Shown here piece after piece: positions 60,306 to 64,000 of a stretch of 64,000 nucleotides of DNA (positions are counted from its first letter, which is position 1; every line of letters starts with the position of its first letter). The notes beneath the pieces were generated by a model. It was not told the DNA's origin and did no database searches. It worked only from the letters and a program-made list of their open reading frames with translations. Location: the NCBI GenBank assembly GCA_937980645.1, contig CALJPQ010000026.1:1-64000 (forward strand), written 5' to 3'. The position numbers were made by a program, and so were the translations under genes. This DNA comes from an uncultured Saprospiraceae bacterium (GTDB taxonomy: Bacteria; Bacteroidota; Bacteroidia; Chitinophagales; Saprospiraceae).

Positions 60306-62912
60306 TTACTTTTTGGAGAGGCCGGGCAAATTCACTTTGAGTTCTACGGAGTACAGCCGACCAATGGGCGGTGAGGCCACAAACTCCCGGATTTGGACAC
60401 CCAGTACGTTGACCACCTGGGCCGACAGGGTGTAGCGCTCTTTGAAGGTGTAGCCTGCGCTGAGGTCGAGGTTCACCTGGCCACCTAAGGGGCCGTAGTT
60501 AAACGAACGGCCCACGCGTCGGCCTTCGATAACGGGGCTGCCGGCGTAAATCAGGCTCTCGTTGGTACGAGCAGCTACGTTGATGCCGGAGAAGAAGTCA
60601 TAAGCATTGTACCAGCGCCCAAAGAGGTTGGCAAAGAAGCCGCCTCTAACGTAGTTCAGACCCGCGCCCACTTTGTGTGTCGGGGTGTTGATGGGCAGGT
60701 CATTTTCATCCACCACACCGTTGCGGTTGCCATCATTGCTGGGGTCGTTTCTGTCGAGGGTATAGCCAAACCAGGAGTAGTTGAGTACGCCCGACAGACC
60801 TTTCGTCAGGTTGACGTTCAGGCCAAGGTCAAAGCCGTAGGTGTATACCTGGCCAAAGTTGACGTAAGTGAGCACGATATCGGCACCTCTGTCTCCATCC
60901 GGCAGGGGAGTAGTAGCGGCGATTTCGCTGATGGGCTGATTGCCTCGCAGGACACCGTACCCCCGAATTCTGGGAATTTTGGGAGTGCTGGGGTTATCGT
61001 CGTGGTCAAACAGTTCCCGGTCGGTGGCAACGTTGATGGCCGGGCTCAGGAAGTTTTTCGAGCGGTTGTAGTAGGCGTTAGCATCTAGATAGACTCGCTT
61101 GCCCAGTTGGGCTTTATAGCCCATTTCGATGGTTTGAATGCGCTCGACCTGAAGTTTGGGCACCTGAAATTGTCCGACGACCGTATTGGTAACGATGTCC
61201 ACCTCTTTAATGGTAAAGCCTTCGCCGTTGCCGAGCAACAGGCCACCGAAGATGTTGGCGCTCAGGTTGAGGATAGTGGGCGCAGCAATACCTTCGCCGT
61301 AAGTGAGGCGCAGGGCGCTGTTGTCGGTGGAGTACACCAGAGCTGCTTTGGGTATGAAGTTGAAGCCGTACAGATCGTGGTTGTCGGCGCGAGCGGCCAC
61401 TACGGTGCGCAGGCGGCCAAACTTGCGCTCCAGCTGCAGATAGCCACCCAGTTGGTTGATAACAATAGGACCGTCTTTGTCGAGCAAATAGGTCTGGCGG
61501 CTATCAGCTTTATCGCGCTGGTACTGAACGCCCACGATGAAGTCGAACAGTTGAGGAAAGGCATAATTATATTGCGCCTCCGCGTTCAGCCGCTGCGAGT
61601 AATCCTGGAAAAGCGCGCCTCTGGGCAGGTGTAGTCCTGTGGTGGGAGACAGCGGGAAGTACTGAGTGGCGATGGAGCGGGTGCGCGCCTCCTCTTCCGA
61701 AAAGCCATTGGCGATATAGGAGAAGTAGTTCACCGTGCGCTGGTTCATGGCGATAGTGCTGTCGGTGGTGCTCCAGGTATTGTACACGTTGAGGAAGAGC
61801 CGCGGCGACACATAGCGGGCCTGAAGCCACGACACACGCCAGTCCCTTATCTGGTTACGACCAGCGTTGGTATTTCCGATGTTGTTGCTGTTGCTGGCGC
61901 CGTAGCCGACGATGATGTCGCTGGTCTTACTTACGCTGTAATACAGCTGTGCTTCACCTCGCAAGGAGTTGAAATTTCGGTCGAGCGAGTACTCTGGCAG
62001 GGCAAAAGCACCGCCCGGTGCCGCTGCGCTGAGCACATACACGGTATCGGTAAAGTCAAACTCTTCGCCCTGTGTGTATTCTCCACTGATTTTGAAAGCA
62101 AACCGATCGCCCAGCTTCATGGCGTGGCGCAGGCGTGCGGTCAGCACTTTCTGATTGCCAGCGCCCAGGGCGACGGTAGTGCCTTCCGAAGTGCGCGGGT
62201 CTTTAGTAATGGTGTTGAGCAAACCGTTGTGGGCGTTTGGGCCATACAGGGCTGACGAAGGCCCCAAGATGACCTCAATGCGCTCTACATCTTCCTTCAC
62301 GGTGGTGCTCAGAGCACCGAGGGGCAGCCCTGTGGCAATGAGTGCAGAAAAACGGTTGTCGTTGATTTGCAGGTTTTTGGGATTGAACGCCGAGTTGAAG
62401 CCCCGAGCATTGATGCCGATACCGAGTACTCCGGAGCGCACATAGTCCACCCCTTTTTGCCGGCCCAGTAGTTCTGCTACGTTGAAAGAGGGTAACTCAG
62501 CAATAGCCCTGGCATTGATTACCGAGATGGTAGCCGGCGCGTTGGTTAGTTTTTCTGCCCGGCGGCTGGCAGACACGACCACCTCGTTGCCCCGAATGCC
62601 CGACTCGCTCAGCGCCACATCGAGGGTGGTGGTGCGGCCCGCCTCCACACGCACGGCGAACGTTCTGGTCTGGTAGCCAATGAAAGAGAAAAGCAACGTG
62701 TAGTTACCCACCGGCAGAGAAAGGGTGTAGGTTCCGTCCGACTGCGTGAGAGCGCCTGTAGTGGCACTGGCTGTAGCACCGTCCACCACGATAGATGCTC
62801 CGGGCAGCGGCTCATTGTTCGCCTGGTCAGTAACCTTGCCGCTGACAGTTCCACGCTGTGCAGCCATGCTCAGGCTCCACAGGACACAGAGGAAAGTAAA
62901 CAATTGTTTCAT
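60306..62912 (-). CDS. TonB-dependent outer-membrane receptor
   Basis: 868 residues from ATG 62912 (MKQLFTFLCVLWSLSMAAQ), a signal peptide; upstream in-frame ATG at 63017 is not signal-like. A carboxypeptidase-regulatory-like domain (about 20-105, GTVSGKVTDQANNEPLPGASIVVDGA) is followed by a plug domain (about 115-235, SVINARAIAELPSFNVAELLGRQKGVDYV, ILGPSSALYGPNAHNG) and a 22-strand barrel to the C-terminus, ending YSVELKVNLPG. TonB-dependent receptors import large or scarce ligands at the expense of the proton gradient; this one shows no SusD partner, so a metal-chelate or small-molecule ligand is as likely as glycan. Terminator follows. Confidence 0.9.
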   Translation of the reverse strand: MKQLFTFLCVLWSLSMAAQRGTVSGKVTDQANNEPLPGASIVVDGATASATTGALTQSDGTYTLSLPVGNYTLLFSFIGYQTRTFAVRVEAGRTTTLDVALSESGIRGNEVVVSASRRAEKLTNAPATISVINARAIAELPSFNVAELLGRQKGVDYVRSGVLGIGINARGFNSAFNPKNLQINDNRFSALIATGLPLGALSTTVKEDVERIEVILGPSSALYGPNAHNGLLNTITKDPRTSEGTTVALGAGNQKVLTARLRHAMKLGDRFAFKISGEYTQGEEFDFTDTVYVLSAAAPGGAFALPEYSLDRNFNSLRGEAQLYYSVSKTSDIIVGYGASNSNNIGNTNAGRNQIRDWRVSWLQARYVSPRLFLNVYNTWSTTDSTIAMNQRTVNYFSYIANGFSEEEARTRSIATQYFPLSPTTGLHLPRGALFQDYSQRLNAEAQYNYAFPQLFDFIVGVQYQRDKADSRQTYLLDKDGPIVINQLGGYLQLERKFGRLRTVVAARADNHDLYGFNFIPKAALVYSTDNSALRLTYGEGIAAPTILNLSANIFGGLLLGNGEGFTIKEVDIVTNTVVGQFQVPKLQVERIQTIEMGYKAQLGKRVYLDANAYYNRSKNFLSPAINVATDRELFDHDDNPSTPKIPRIRGYGVLRGNQPISEIAATTPLPDGDRGADIVLTYVNFGQVYTYGFDLGLNVNLTKGLSGVLNYSWFGYTLDRNDPSNDGNRNGVVDENDLPINTPTHKVGAGLNYVRGGFFANLFGRWYNAYDFFSGINVAARTNESLIYAGSPVIEGRRVGRSFNYGPLGGQVNLDLSAGYTFKERYTLSAQVVNVLGVQIREFVASPPIGRLYSVELKVNLPGLSKK

Positions 62913-63312
62913 ACGCCTTTTTAATGTGTGAGTGAAAGAGAAAATGGTTTGAGTCAGCAAGCAAAACCATCTCCGCGGCAAGCGCAGCAACGCTTCCCTC
63001 AGATCAAAAGATACCACCTGCCAACGCTTGTTCGTTTGGCAAAAAACCAGAGCAGCCCTACCCTGAAAAACAGCAGGGTTTTAAAATTTCAACGACGTGT
63101 TTGCCGCCAAGACAACGATGATTATTGCGCTGTGAAGGTAAATTTTAAACAATATTCCGCAGCAAGGACGCTTGCGCTTTTCAACCCTTGACGCAAAAAA
63201 CCACTGACGAGAAAAACGCTTACAATAGCCTGATTTTTAAAAACTTACATGATAGACTAAGGTAGGTGGACTAATCGGTGCCTAGGGCTGTGGTTCTCGT
63301 TAAAATTTCCCT
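62913..63312. other. Intergenic stretch upstream of the TonB receptor
   Basis: AT-rich, no gene recognised. A weak hairpin CCCTG/CAGGG near 63060-63080 and a TTTACCTTCAC sequence (minus) near 63130-63140, only partly like a -7 box, are the only marks. No Fur-like 19-bp palindrome was recognised. Confidence 0.4.
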
Positions 63313-64000
63313 TTACCGCCCTAGCAAAAAGTGCTTGATGGCTTCGTTGACCTCTGCCGCTCCTTCCCATTGCACAAAGTGCCCGCAGTTGGGCAACAGA
63401 ACCAATTGGCTGCCGGGAATGCGTTCCTGCGCCAGTTGCGCCACCTGTTGAGTGGTCAGGCGGGGGTGTAAAATGCGGTTGGGTATAAGAGCGTCGTTTT
63501 CTCCAAAAATAATCAGCACCGGCAGACGCAGCTCACCTAAGTGCTCAAAAACTGGCTCTTCGAGCATGCCGCTGACGCATTTTGGTATCATTCGGCAATA
63601 GGCGGCATACTCTTCCGTCTGGCGCAAAAGCAGGCGATCCTGATACATGAACTCCGCATCGGCCGGGAACTTGACGAAGTTCAATTCAAAATTCCTTCGA
63701 ATTTGCGCTTCCGAAGTATTCATCAACATCTCAGGGGTATAGACAGTACGGAACCACATCTTTTCTTGGTCGGAGAACGTTTCAATGCCGGCAGGCGCGA
63801 GCAGCACCATTTTCTTCACTCGGTCATTACTGCGCAATGCCTCGGTCAGGGCAATTTGTCCACCCATAGAATGCCCTACCAGTACGACGTTTTGCAGTTG
63901 AAGGGAGTCCATGAGTTCCCGCACGACATTGGCGAAGAAGGTCATTCCGTACGGGTAAGCGTCGCTTTTAGAAGACATGCCATAGCCCGGCAAGTCGAGT
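63313..64000 (-). CDS. Alpha/beta hydrolase, N-terminus beyond right edge (partial)
   Basis: At least 229 residues; the frame is open to the window edge and reads LDLPGYGMSSKSDAYPYG at the boundary, so the start lies to the right. Nucleophile elbow VGHSMGGQIAL, acid in VLIIFGENDALIPN, catalytic His in NCGHFVQWEGAAEVNEAI. The DLPGYGMS phrase and lid region YQDRLLLRQTEEYAAYCRMIPKCVSGM resemble the C-C hydrolase/epoxide-hydrolase-like group. Substrate unknown. Same strand as the TonB receptor, 400 bp upstream of it. Confidence 0.85.
   Translation of the reverse strand, partial: LDLPGYGMSSKSDAYPYGMTFFANVVRELMDSLQLQNVVLVGHSMGGQIALTEALRSNDRVKKMVLLAPAGIETFSDQEKMWFRTVYTPEMLMNTSEAQIRRNFELNFVKFPADAEFMYQDRLLLRQTEEYAAYCRMIPKCVSGMLEEPVFEHLGELRLPVLIIFGENDALIPNRILHPRLTTQQVAQLAQERIPGSQLVLLPNCGHFVQWEGAAEVNEAIKHFLLGR

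Overview
This window is a piece of a Bacteroidota chromosome, most likely from a fairly GC-rich member of the Saprospiria/Chitinophagia side of the phylum (lineage is inference). The signs are: secreted giants ending in type IX secretion (T9SS) type A and type B sorting domains, a TonB receptor with a carboxypeptidase-like N-terminal domain, Bacteroidota promoter elements (TTG about 19-22 nt before TAnnTTTG, usually TACCTTTG), DUF4296 and DUF1573 lipoproteins, and a dcw cluster in the order mraZ-rsmH-ftsL-ftsI-murE-mraY-murD-ftsW-murG-murC-ftsQ-ftsA-ftsZ.

Layout. 1-13.1 kb (minus strand): three very large secreted proteins built of HYR/Ig-like repeats (one runs off the left edge) and a small outer-membrane barrel. 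13.3-16.2 kb: an RlmI-type rRNA methyltransferase facing an unusual SGNH hydrolase-UbiA prenyltransferase fusion. 16.2-23.1 kb (minus): a BNR/Asp-box repeat protein, a DUF1573 lipoprotein, then a compact set encoding a MotA/TolQ/ExbB channel, a single-span partner with an Asp in its membrane segment and a new C-terminal domain, and a double zinc ribbon, with a beta-barrel protein upstream. 23.5-30.2 kb (plus): ECF sigma factor, probable anti-sigma/TPR protein, Maf, a glycosyltransferase, SixA-like phosphatase, DUF4296 lipoprotein and a Wzc-like tyrosine autokinase with a Gly-Tyr tail. 30.3-30.6 kb: tRNA-Gly(GCC), a terminator, tRNA-Leu(TAA). 30.6-39.9 kb (minus): flippase, TamB-like protein, coiled-coil protein, metallophosphatase and TPR lipoprotein. 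40.0 kb: an alpha/beta hydrolase on plus. 40.8-56.6 kb (minus): the dcw cluster. 57.1-57.6 kb: tandem hairpin repeats and a decayed AAA ATPase. 57.6-64 kb (minus): acyl-CoA ligase, a KAS III-like protein lacking two of three catalytic residues, a TonB receptor, and a partial alpha/beta hydrolase.

The most unusual structure is a dispersed palindrome, GGCCAAACAAGTTTGGC followed by a G(K)TAC-type tail, seen eight times in six places (2.4, 2.65, 19.4, 36.9, 44.6 and 51.0 kb). Two of the places carry the same tandem pair with a 25-bp period. Copies sit between genes or directly in front of start codons, including inside the dcw cluster, and one lies in frame inside a signal peptide. The other candidates for something new are the MotA/partner/zinc-ribbon set, the SGNH-UbiA fusion and the KAS III-like/ligase pair. 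All functional statements are read from sequence by eye; no database search was run.
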